A stretch of DNA of 64,000 nt from Glaciecola sp965660625. Lineage in GTDB: Bacteria > Pseudomonadota > Gammaproteobacteria > Enterobacterales > Alteromonadaceae. The position numbers and the translations under genes were made by a program. The stretch lies in NCBI GenBank assembly GCA_965660625.1, contig CBFIAR010000016.1, forward strand, positions 1 through 64,000, read 5' to 3'. Below the pieces are notes generated by a model. The model was not told the origin of the DNA and made no database searches. It worked only from the letters and a program-made list of their open reading frames with translations. Of this stretch, positions 36,946 to 45,021 are shown piece after piece (within the stretch, counting starts at the first letter, position 1; each line of letters begins with the position of its first letter).

Positions 36946-38151
36946 TTATTTTATCCAAACACCCGAATCGTTATTCTTATAACCTAAAGCACGATAAGCT
37001 GCATCTACCAGGCTCTGGCCACGCTCATTCAGTAATATGCCATTGCCCATTTGGGTCATGGTATAGCTGAAAGCCAAACCACATTCAGGATCAGCAAAGC
37101 CGATAGAGCCGCCGGCGCCGACGTGGCCAAAAGCTTGGTCACCAAGAATGACTGAGTGACGATTTGCGGCGTTGAGCAGATGACGATTATCCACGGACTT
37201 CATGAAGCCCGGCCCAAACCGAGTGGGCTGCAGAAGTGTAAAATCTTTCTGTGTTGCAGTGGACACCATACTCATACTTTTTAAACGTTCAGGCGAAACT
37301 AGACTGCCATCATTCATCGCTAAGGGTTGATACATCGCTACCTGACCACGCGCATTGGAAATACCGCCTGCACCACCAATTTCTGCTTTGTAGGCCTCAA
37401 GATCATCCGGTTTCCATCCTCCAGTGTTAAAATACGACAGAGCTTGAACTGAGCTAGGCTCGGTCATTAACTTGATCCCGAAATCAAGTATTAGGTCATC
37501 TGGTTTTGGCACATAGGGGATCATTGGGGCAATGCTGCGATTGAAGCTGTCGGGAATACCAATCCAGAAATCTGCGCCAGTTGGGCCCGCTACTTCATCA
37601 GCAAAGAAAGTGCCGAGTGATTTTCCGGACACTCGGCGAACCAGTTCGCCAACAGTCCAACCGAAGCTCACCATGTGATAACCATTGCGAGTGCCAGGCT
37701 CCCAAAATGGTTGCTCTTCTTCCAGGCGCTTAATCATATAGTCCCAATCATAAAAACCACCGGGCTTTATCGGCTCGCGAAATGCGGGTAGGCCACTCTC
37801 GTGGTTAAGCATCATCGCCACGGTGGTATTTTCCTTACCATGCTTACCATACTCAGGCCAATAATCGGTCACCAGCGCGTTCACATCGAGCAGCCCTCTA
37901 TCAATTAAGATATGTGCACACAGCGCGGTAGCTGCTTTGGTGCATGAGAATACGATAGACACAGTATCGCGTTCCCAAGGTTCACCCGTTGCACGATTGG
38001 CAACGCCACCCCATAAATCCACCATGATTTCGCCGTTCACACTAAGGCAAACAGAGGCGCCTGACTCTCCTCTTTCAGAGAAATTACGTTCAAATTCGGA
38101 CTGTAACTCGGCAAATTTTGGCTTGCACTGACCTTTTACTAATGTAGGCAT
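36946..38151 (-). CDS. serine hydrolase of the beta-lactamase fold (family VIII esterase type)
   Basis: A 401-aa class C beta-lactamase-like protein with the S-x-x-K motif SCTK (Ser69, Lys72), the Tyr of the second motif in GYHMVSFGW (Tyr158) and HVGAGG near 342 in place of KTG. No signal peptide, unlike true beta-lactamases, so it is more likely an esterase such as EstB-type enzymes. It is tail-to-tail with the carboxylesterase and lies between acyl-CoA dehydrogenase genes, which supports an ester-catabolism role. Confidence 0.85.
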   Translation of the reverse strand: MPTLVKGQCKPKFAELQSEFERNFSERGESGASVCLSVNGEIMVDLWGGVANRATGEPWERDTVSIVFSCTKAATALCAHILIDRGLLDVNALVTDYWPEYGKHGKENTTVAMMLNHESGLPAFREPIKPGGFYDWDYMIKRLEEEQPFWEPGTRNGYHMVSFGWTVGELVRRVSGKSLGTFFADEVAGPTGADFWIGIPDSFNRSIAPMIPYVPKPDDLILDFGIKLMTEPSSVQALSYFNTGGWKPDDLEAYKAEIGGAGGISNARGQVAMYQPLAMNDGSLVSPERLKSMSMVSTATQKDFTLLQPTRFGPGFMKSVDNRHLLNAANRHSVILGDQAFGHVGAGGSIGFADPECGLAFSYTMTQMGNGILLNERGQSLVDAAYRALGYKNNDSGVWIK

Positions 38152-38176
38152 TGAGTGTCTCGATTAGTCTAGTTGA

Positions 38177-38226
38177 TGATAAAAAACGCATGCTTTGCAT
38201 TGAGGACTTGATAAGGAAGTCCTCAA
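38177..38226 (-). terminator. terminator after the acyl-CoA dehydrogenase gene
   Basis: On the minus strand a perfect 10-bp stem TTGAGGACTT/AAGTCCTCAA with 7-base loop is followed by a small ATGC-AAA-GCAT hairpin and GCGTTTTTT. The run of T after the second hairpin makes this a credible intrinsic terminator between the dehydrogenase and the downstream hydrolase gene. Confidence 0.6.
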
Positions 38227-38286
38227 CAAATTCACCGGTCGCGATTTGCAATAGCAAAACCTTAATCTTGTGCCATTTTTACGTAG

Positions 38287-39453
38287 TCATCGACCTAAAA
38301 TGCCGCGTGCTATCACTTCTTTCATAATTTCTGAGGTACCGGCATAAATTGTCTGAATACGGGCGTCACGATAAAAACGAGAGATTGGATACTCATCGGT
38401 ATAGCCATAGCCACCGAACAATTGTAGACACTCGTTTATCAATGATACCTGCATTTCTGTTGCCGCTAATTTTAGCATTGCAGCATCGGTTACGGTCATT
38501 TCGTCGCGTTGGTATTTGAGCATGTGCTTTTCTAAAAGAGCACGACATAGTTCGAGCTCCGTTTGACACTGCGCTAACTTAAATCGCGTATTTTGGAACT
38601 GTGATACTGATTGGCCGAATGCTTTGCGTTCCCTAACATACTCACAGGTTAAATCTAATGCGCCTTGAGCATGACCAATTGCCTGCACCGCACAGCCGAG
38701 GCGTTCACGCGGCAATTCTTGCATTAAATACACGAAACCTTTGCCTTCTTCGCCGAGTAAAGCGTCGCTTGGGATGCGCATATTTTCAAAAAACAATTCA
38801 CCCGTATCGCTGCTGTGCTGACCTATTTTTTCAATTGGCTTGCCTGTTGAGAAACCAGGAAGACTAGTATCAACTAAAAACAAAGAGATACCTTTAGAAC
38901 CCGCATTGATGTCTGTTTTAGCGCACACGATAATCATGTTGGCTTCGTTACCATTAGTGATGAAGGTTTTAGAACCATTTAATATATAATCATCGCCGTC
39001 CTTGATGGCTTTGGTACGGATATTAGCAAGATCACTGCCGGCACCGGGTTCGGTCATAGCAAGTGCGGTTAATACTTCACCTGTCACCATTGCAGGTAGC
39101 CAGCGGTCTTGTTGCTCTTGGTTACCAATATGCAGCAGGTAAGGGGCAACAATATTAGCGTGAATATTATATCCGGTGGCTAGGGCATGGAGATTCAGGC
39201 GACACATTTCTTCTTGGATCATTTGGCAGACATCAAAACTAGCGTCTGCAGCACCATACTTTTCTGGAAAATCCACCAGCAGCAAACCCGCGCTACCCAT
39301 GGTATTCCACATTTCCCGCGGCATTTTATGGTTTTTCTCCCATGAATCGTAATGCGGCACGACCTCTTGCTCTAAGAAACGCAAAACCATATCGCGAAAA
39401 AGTTGGATTTCTTCTTTTTTGTTGTCATCTGCTGCAGACATTACTTCCGACAT
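38287..39453 (-). CDS. acyl-CoA dehydrogenase, long-chain/isovaleryl type
   Basis: A 388-aa acyl-CoA dehydrogenase. AMTEPGAGSDLANI (about 131-144), KTFITNG and the end QTIYAGTSEIMKEVIAR are normal for the family. The late Glu of medium-chain enzymes is Ala here (YAGT), and the base is likely the Glu of LPRERLGC (about 245), as in long-chain and isovaleryl enzymes. It is divergent from an AraC regulator gene across 175 bases, so control by that protein is likely. Confidence 0.88.
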   Translation of the reverse strand: MSEVMSAADDNKKEEIQLFRDMVLRFLEQEVVPHYDSWEKNHKMPREMWNTMGSAGLLLVDFPEKYGAADASFDVCQMIQEEMCRLNLHALATGYNIHANIVAPYLLHIGNQEQQDRWLPAMVTGEVLTALAMTEPGAGSDLANIRTKAIKDGDDYILNGSKTFITNGNEANMIIVCAKTDINAGSKGISLFLVDTSLPGFSTGKPIEKIGQHSSDTGELFFENMRIPSDALLGEEGKGFVYLMQELPRERLGCAVQAIGHAQGALDLTCEYVRERKAFGQSVSQFQNTRFKLAQCQTELELCRALLEKHMLKYQRDEMTVTDAAMLKLAATEMQVSLINECLQLFGGYGYTDEYPISRFYRDARIQTIYAGTSEIMKEVIARGILGR

Positions 39454-39628
39454 GTAAACCTCGTTGTTGTGTACTTAAAAATAATCACCAATGGCTGAAG
39501 TATTGACAAACCGACGTTCACTAGCAATGAGAAATAAAGTCATTTATTTAGCATATACGGACATACTTATTTAACTCTTTTTTATAAAGTGCTTTAATAA
39601 ACCAATATATTGTTAAAAACGGACATAA

Positions 39629-40675
39629 ATGTCACTTGAAAATAACTTCGTAAATCAACATACCATTGCCAGTTACTTTGCTCGAATACATCTGCATAAC
39701 GGTATGTTGCTGGGCGGAAATGAACAGCAGTTTTTAGCCCGCGCAGCGCTAAAGCCTGCACAACTGGAACAAGAACGTTCGCGAGTATTGCCTAAACAAT
39801 TAGCGAGTATTGTACAAAGTTGTTGGCGAATCGGGGGTGATGAATTTTTGGGGTTTACCGCGCAAAAAGTCAAAATAGGCATGTTTAGCTTATTAGCAGA
39901 ACGCTTGATTCATTGTAAAACGCTAGAGGAAGTGTTTATCCAAACAGCCGCTTTTTACAATATAACAGGCGACCAATTGCAAGTTACGATCAATAAAGCA
40001 GGCGCACAAGTGGCAATTACGCTAAATGCAAACTTTAAACCTAAGAGTCAACATTCATCACCTAATAGCTTGTTGAACGATCTATTGTTATTAGTCTGCC
40101 ATCGATTTTCTAGTTGGTTAGTCGGGCAAGTTATCCCCCTGATCAAAGTAGAAATGCAGCACGCAAAGCCCGCTCATCACGAGGAGTACAGATTAATGTA
40201 CCCCTGCCCTTGTAGCTACGAAAACACAAATTGTGCATTGTTATTTAATTCAAACCATTTGAATATGCCCGTAGTTAGAGGCAAGAGGGAATTAGTGAGC
40301 TACCTGAAACAACTCCCATTGCAATGGTTTAAAAAACAATCATATTACGACACCTACAGTGCGAAAGTAATGCGATTATTAGAAAGTGCTGCATTGGATA
40401 ATGAGTCCAATTTAGACAGTGTGGCAGCAAAGCTGAACATGACCTCAAGAACCTTACGTCGTAAGTTAATTGCAGAGGGCAGTGGCTTTCAACAATTGAA
40501 AGATAATGTTAGAAGAGACAAAGCCATCAGCCTGTTTGAACAGCCTAACTTATCCATAGCGCAAATCAGTATCGCCGTGGGTTTTACGGAGCTGGCGACT
40601 TTTTCTCGTGCATTTAAACATTGGACTGGTGTATCACCGAGTACCTACCGCAATTATCGTGGGTTAATGTTGTAA
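39629..40675 (+). CDS. AraC family transcriptional regulator
   Basis: A 348-aa regulator with the N-terminal ligand-binding domain of the OruR/arabinose-binding-like group (about 20-215) and two C-terminal HTH motifs (about 255-345: LDSVAAKLNMTSRTLRRKL, then IAQISIAVGFTELATFSRAF). Such proteins often control lipid or fatty-acid genes. It faces away from the acyl-CoA dehydrogenase gene and is the only specific regulator in the 31-40 kb cluster, so it may sense an acid or ester and turn these genes on. Confidence 0.88.
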   Translation: MSLENNFVNQHTIASYFARIHLHNGMLLGGNEQQFLARAALKPAQLEQERSRVLPKQLASIVQSCWRIGGDEFLGFTAQKVKIGMFSLLAERLIHCKTLEEVFIQTAAFYNITGDQLQVTINKAGAQVAITLNANFKPKSQHSSPNSLLNDLLLLVCHRFSSWLVGQVIPLIKVEMQHAKPAHHEEYRLMYPCPCSYENTNCALLFNSNHLNMPVVRGKRELVSYLKQLPLQWFKKQSYYDTYSAKVMRLLESAALDNESNLDSVAAKLNMTSRTLRRKLIAEGSGFQQLKDNVRRDKAISLFEQPNLSIAQISIAVGFTELATFSRAFKHWTGVSPSTYRNYRGLML

Positions 40676-40681
40676 AAGACC

Positions 40682-42019
40682 CTACAAACCAAGCTTGCGT
40701 TTACATGCTTCCCACGCGTAAAAAGTTTTTAGAGCAGGTCGACGAGCAAATGCAAAAGGGAACGGTTGAAGCGGAGACTGCCAAAACGGTAGTTCAGGCA
40801 ATAGCTCGGGCGCACAGTGCAATTGAGCAAGGCGCTTACCTGCTTGAATAGAAAAAGCCAATCCTGCGCCGCAATAGCCGCCGCTATAGAGTGTTTTATT
40901 TTCCTTATCATGGTAAACACGAGGGTAATCATCTAGGGAAACACTGACCCACCCACTCCAAAAAGCACTAATATTAATGTCATATAAACTGGGAAAAGTT
41001 GCGACTAAGCCATTTTTTAATGCGTCTCGGTATTTAGCATGACTTGCTTGTTTCCCTTCGATCGCCCCTCTGCCGCCAAATAATAAGCGATTATCAGGAA
41101 GGATACGATAGTAATATTTTAACGGTCGTGTATCCATTACCATCAAACCAATAGACATACCGACAGCATTCAGCTGCTGTGCTGTGAGCGGCTCAGTAAC
41201 AATAATGCTGGATATAACCGGGAAAGTGCGGTCTTTAAGACCATCATACAAGTGCCTTTGGCCATATCCATTGGTCGTTACAATCAGAGTATTTGCTGTA
41301 ATTGACGCCGTCTTAGTTCGCAACACGTGCTTTTGTTTAACTCTCCGACAATCAATTACCGCACTATTTCCGACAATATTAACCCCAGCATCTGCGGCTT
41401 TTTTTGCCATACCTTGGCACAATAACCAAGGGTTAATGCCAAAGGCATTGGGGTAGTAAATGCCACCGTAAGCTTTGGTGCCGGATAAATACTTTGTCGC
41501 AATGTCCTGTGCCGAAAGTGATAAAATTGAATCGCCATAATCCTCCGCTAACTCTTGTGCTTGATCATGCAGTCCTTTTACCAAGCTCGGTTTGTGCGCT
41601 AACTTTAAGTAGCCACCTGCTCCGCGCTCGCAATCAATACCTTCATCGATCAGTTGGGACACCGAATCAATCGACTCAAGATATTCTGCATAAATAGCTT
41701 GGCTAACGGGTTTTCCCCAGCGCTCTCGCATTTGTTTGACGCTTAATCTGCCCGTGCCCGGTAATACAAAACCACCATTGCGGCCACTGCAGCCCCAGCC
41801 GGGTTGATTCGCCTCAATCACGGTACATTCAATACCGTATTTTTCAGCTAAGTTTAAAGCACATGATAAACCGGTATAACCACCACCTATAATCACAACA
41901 TCTGTGGTATGTGAACCTACTAACGGTGCATAAGAGTCAGCGGACTTGCCCAACACCCAGAAGCTATCTGGCTGATTCTGATCGCTTGGTGGCACATTGT
42001 CGACGAGCGGATCGTACAT
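40682..42019 (-). CDS. FAD-dependent amine oxidoreductase (DAO/PuuB-like)
   Basis: The ATG at 42019 overlaps the stop of the upstream GNAT gene (TAATG), giving 445 aa; the longer TTG start is unneeded. GGGYTGLSCAL (45-55) is the FAD site, followed by the family motif CSGRNGG (about 80-86); FGGRGAI and YSGGYCGAGLAFSIQAG near the C-terminus close the FAD pocket. The SFW start region and overall sequence resemble gamma-glutamylputrescine oxidase and related amine or amino-acid oxidases. Coupling to an N-acetyltransferase hints at amine catabolism. Confidence 0.85.
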   Translation of the reverse strand: MYDPLVDNVPPSDQNQPDSFWVLGKSADSYAPLVGSHTTDVVIIGGGYTGLSCALNLAEKYGIECTVIEANQPGWGCSGRNGGFVLPGTGRLSVKQMRERWGKPVSQAIYAEYLESIDSVSQLIDEGIDCERGAGGYLKLAHKPSLVKGLHDQAQELAEDYGDSILSLSAQDIATKYLSGTKAYGGIYYPNAFGINPWLLCQGMAKKAADAGVNIVGNSAVIDCRRVKQKHVLRTKTASITANTLIVTTNGYGQRHLYDGLKDRTFPVISSIIVTEPLTAQQLNAVGMSIGLMVMDTRPLKYYYRILPDNRLLFGGRGAIEGKQASHAKYRDALKNGLVATFPSLYDINISAFWSGWVSVSLDDYPRVYHDKENKTLYSGGYCGAGLAFSIQAGKRLAQLHCAPELLPELPFWQSPLQPFPFAFARRPALKTFYAWEACKRKLGL

Positions 42020-42645
42020 TAGGAACAACGCTTATCAAATCGAAGTATCATTTCAGCGGCTGTGCAAGTGCATAAATCACCGCATACCGGGCATTCGTAG
42101 TTGTCTTCAATGCTGTGTTGCTGCCATTTGTTAGGGTGCTTCTTCACGACTTCACCTCCACACGCTGTAAAATAGCCAAATGCTGAGTTACCAGGGCTGG
42201 CCAACCAAATATGAGCAACACCAGCAAGCGCTCCTTGCCGCTGGGAGCTTACGATTGATTTCTTCAATAAGGTAGAACCCACACCGCGTCCTCTCATTGC
42301 AGAGTCCACCGTGTTGCACTTTAGATAACAAACCTGCTCTTTAGGTACTCCCCAAGCGGTAGGTGAACACCATTCATCCGCTATCCATCTGTCGGGCGCG
42401 ACGGTAAGACGAAAGCCAATTAAATATCCATCTGGGGTAGTTCTCGTTAAGGTGTCAGTAGCAACAGGTTTTTCGTCTGTCGATAATACGGCTACCCAGC
42501 TTGCATTGATATTATTTGACCAACTGCGTTCGTATAAATCAAGTAAGCTATTTTTATCTAAATAATTGTCACCGTGCACATAATTACCTAAATGGATAAT
42601 TGCGTCAAAGTGCTCAGGTGAAAGTGCTATGTAGTTTATCGTCAT
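42019..42645 (-). CDS. GNAT family N-acetyltransferase with Cys-rich tail
   Basis: A 208-aa acetyltransferase with the acetyl-CoA loop AMRGRGVGSTLL (about 117-128). The C-terminus has a Cys cluster CPVCGDLCTC (about 184-193) that could bind zinc, an uncommon extra. It is upstream of and translationally coupled to the amine-oxidase-like gene by TAATG, so the two likely act on one amine. Confidence 0.78.
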   Translation of the reverse strand: MTINYIALSPEHFDAIIHLGNYVHGDNYLDKNSLLDLYERSWSNNINASWVAVLSTDEKPVATDTLTRTTPDGYLIGFRLTVAPDRWIADEWCSPTAWGVPKEQVCYLKCNTVDSAMRGRGVGSTLLKKSIVSSQRQGALAGVAHIWLASPGNSAFGYFTACGGEVVKKHPNKWQQHSIEDNYECPVCGDLCTCTAAEMILRFDKRCS

Positions 42646-42714
42646 GTTTGCTGTGTACTCTAGTATTTATATCGCCTCAACTTCAAATAAAACGACGACA
42701 AGCCGCCACCACGC

Positions 42715-43647
42715 TTATCTTAATGCTTTACCAAGAAAGTCGCGCACCGCCTTTATGTACATACTCTCATTGGCTGACATGGTTGCGTGACCCGCGTCTG
42801 GCACAATAACTGTTGTCGCGTTTTCAATCATATTTGCATAACGATGGCATGTGCGAGGACGCGCTTCATCAAACTCACCACAAATCATCAAGCTTGGTAC
42901 ACTAATATCCTTTAATTTGTCGGTAATATCGTAGTCCTTCAATGTCCCATAGCCGTTAAAATCGGTAACACCCCACATCGTGATATACATATCATCGTTA
43001 CCACTAGGGCCATCATCGCGATAAGTCTTTGTTGAACAGGGGTCAGTGCGGCACATGTGGCGGGAATAAAACAAGTCGACAGCAGCTTTAAATTCAGGAT
43101 CGTCCAATGAACCTGCAAAGTCATTCTTTTTGAGTACAGTCTGCGCTGCTAGCGGCAGTTCATCTACCCAATCCTGATTATCCTTGTTCCATTGAGATGT
43201 TGAAATAAGTGGACTTGAGAGAATCGCAGCCTTGAGGCCGTCAGGATTTCGCGACGCATATTCTGCGGACAAGGAGCCACCCCAGCTATGACCAGCAATG
43301 ATGATTTCATCAAGACCAAGCGCTTGGCGAATATGGTCAATCTCGTCAACAAAGCGTTTTACATTCCAATTTTTCTGATCTCCCGGTCGCTCAGAATTAC
43401 CTGTTCCTAATTGATCATAAAGAATAACTGGGTAAGTGTCAGACAACGCGACATAAGGCATATTACTGCGATGGGTGCCACCAGGACCGCCATGCATCAT
43501 AATAATTGCCGGGCGTTTACCCACATGCTGCATGCCGTTTATACGATACCAAATTCGGCCGCCGTCGACGGCTATATAACCTGCCTGCTCAGGGTCCTGA
43601 TGCGCAAACACACTCGATTGAAAGGCGAACCATAACAAAACTGTCAT
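42715..43647 (-). CDS. exported alpha/beta hydrolase, proline iminopeptidase-like (S33)
   Basis: A 310-aa hydrolase. A short signal peptide (VLLWFAFQSSVFA) is followed by HGGPGG (52-57), the nucleophile Ser121 in GHSWGG, Asp near 267 in GEFDEARP and His near 290 in DAGHATMS. This is the prolyl aminopeptidase/tripeptidyl class pattern; activity could be aminopeptidase or esterase. Export suggests periplasmic peptide trimming. Two Cys in RHMCRTDPC may form a disulfide. Confidence 0.85.
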   Translation of the reverse strand: MTVLLWFAFQSSVFAHQDPEQAGYIAVDGGRIWYRINGMQHVGKRPAIIMMHGGPGGTHRSNMPYVALSDTYPVILYDQLGTGNSERPGDQKNWNVKRFVDEIDHIRQALGLDEIIIAGHSWGGSLSAEYASRNPDGLKAAILSSPLISTSQWNKDNQDWVDELPLAAQTVLKKNDFAGSLDDPEFKAAVDLFYSRHMCRTDPCSTKTYRDDGPSGNDDMYITMWGVTDFNGYGTLKDYDITDKLKDISVPSLMICGEFDEARPRTCHRYANMIENATTVIVPDAGHATMSANESMYIKAVRDFLGKALR

Positions 43648-43822
43648 CGTCTGTCGTAATTACTTTATGCATAACAAACCTCAATAGAATGATTGACCCG
43701 TTCCCCCATTGCACAAAATTCACTCCGTGATACTTTGCAGGAAATTTGTGGAAAATGACTAACGGACGCTTTTATCTCGCAGAGCAAGCAGATTTTCAAA
43801 TTATACACCGATTTGATTGATG

Positions 43823-44090
43823 TTATGATAAATCGAATATTTCTTCAAATGCTTGTGGTTTATGAATAGCGTAACTTTGAGCATCATCAACGCCAAGTTC
43901 ACTTAACCTTTCTTTAATACCCTTCCTCTCTGCAAACTCAGTGAGTATTGTTTGCTTCTTAGTCGTCTTATGGCAGCAATACATTCGCACAACACATTCT
44001 CTGGCTTTACTAATATCCGTCGGTACTTATTGCACTGTGATAGCGATAATGTATCATTTGAAGCCTTTCATAGAAATCAAACAAATAACG
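43823..44090 (-). pseudogene. remnant of an EAL-domain protein (C-terminal tail)
   Basis: On the minus strand, a frame open from 44026 to TAA at 43823-43825 contains KKQTILTEFAERKG and LSELGVDDAQSYAIHKP, which match the last third of EAL phosphodiesterase domains (compare CQGYFLHKP in the intact protein at 57391-59283). A shifted frame farther upstream (to about 44090) reads FYERLQMIHYR before a stop, resembling the preceding EAL segment. The catalytic EAL part is absent and the DUF1499 gene begins at 44103. It is a decayed gene piece. Confidence 0.55.
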
Positions 44091-44102
44091 GAAAATACGA
44101 CT

Positions 44103-44825
44103 ATGAGTAGATTACTCAAATTGCTGGCAGTGCTTAGTACTTTGGGATTCCCGCTGGCGTTAATCGGATTTAGAGCCGGTCTGAATGAATTTGGAACCAG
44201 CTTTAGGATCTTGAATTACACGTTTTATTTGGCGGCCGCAGTATTTTTAGCTGGCATTGTCCTGTTTTTCATACATCGGAAAGCTAAACCAGAGAGCAGC
44301 CGCGGCGCTATTATTGCAGTGGTGATCAGCGTGATACCTATTTTAGGTTTGGGCTCTCAAGTATTTATAGCAAGGTCGGTCCCAGGAATTCATAACATTT
44401 CCACTGACACTATCGACCCTCCTCAGTTTAATGCTGTCGTTGCACTTCGCGGCGAAGGCACAAATCCCTTGGAATACAAAATTGAAAATGGCGACCTCGC
44501 TGAAGTACAGAAACATGCATACCCGGATATCAAGACCATTACAGCTAACATCAGTGTGCAAAATGCCTTTGATAAAGCACTGAATATTGCCGAGGATCTA
44601 GGCTGGCTTATCGTCAGTAAAGACCAAGCGAATGGGATCATTGAAGCGACACAGACCACTGCATTGTGGCAGTTTAAGGATGATATCGTTATTCGAATTC
44701 GAGCAAACGCTGAAACCCCTGATGCAACAGACATAGATTTACGCTCAGTATCGCGGATTGGTCGCAGTGATTTAGGTGCGAATGCGAGAAGGATCCAGCG
44801 CTTTATAGATCAATTCAATCGCTGA
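44103..44825 (+). CDS. DUF1499 domain membrane protein
   Basis: The ATG at 44103 follows ACGGAAAA and gives 240 aa; the longer frame from 43941 would overlap the EAL remnant. Three hydrophobic segments (about 5-25, 37-57, 72-92) precede the DUF1499 domain (about 105-240) with STDTIDPPQF, LGWLIVSKDQANGIIEATQ and RSVSRIGRSDLGANA. The soluble domain probably lies in the periplasm. Function is unknown. Confidence 0.85.
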   Translation: MSRLLKLLAVLSTLGFPLALIGFRAGLNEFGTSFRILNYTFYLAAAVFLAGIVLFFIHRKAKPESSRGAIIAVVISVIPILGLGSQVFIARSVPGIHNISTDTIDPPQFNAVVALRGEGTNPLEYKIENGDLAEVQKHAYPDIKTITANISVQNAFDKALNIAEDLGWLIVSKDQANGIIEATQTTALWQFKDDIVIRIRANAETPDATDIDLRSVSRIGRSDLGANARRIQRFIDQFNR

Positions 44826-44936
44826 AAACATCTGCGGTTAAGGGGTTAAGCTCAAAAACGACCGTTCGCTTCATATAAATTTGAAAGAATAGTTCACTGC
44901 CGTAGGTCTATTATTTTAATCGAAGTATTGCGGCAC

Positions 44937-44972
44937 CGCTGTTTTCATCTGATCACTTAGGTGAGAACAGCG
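44937..44972 (+). promoter_or_regulatory. stem-loop 50 bases upstream of the TonB receptor gene
   Basis: CGCTGTTTTC (44937-44946) pairs with GAGAACAGCG (44963-44972) with one G-T pair and a 16-base loop. There is no T run, so it is more likely a leader or operator element than a terminator. It does not match a Fur box. Confidence 0.35.
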
Positions 44973-45021
44973 TAGTTACTCCTTACATACTATTCACTAC
45001 TTAATTACGGATTTATCAAAT

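Noticed and set aside
36946..38151. Antibiotic beta-lactamase
   Set aside because: No signal peptide and no KTG motif; neighbours point to ester catabolism.
40621..40851. Plus-strand frame after the AraC gene
   Set aside because: It lies antisense to the well-supported flavoprotein gene and overlaps the AraC end; it is a shadow frame.
43941..44102. Longer DUF1499 start
   Set aside because: It overlaps the EAL remnant on the other strand, and the internal ATG at 44103 has a ribosome-like site and a sensible first helix.
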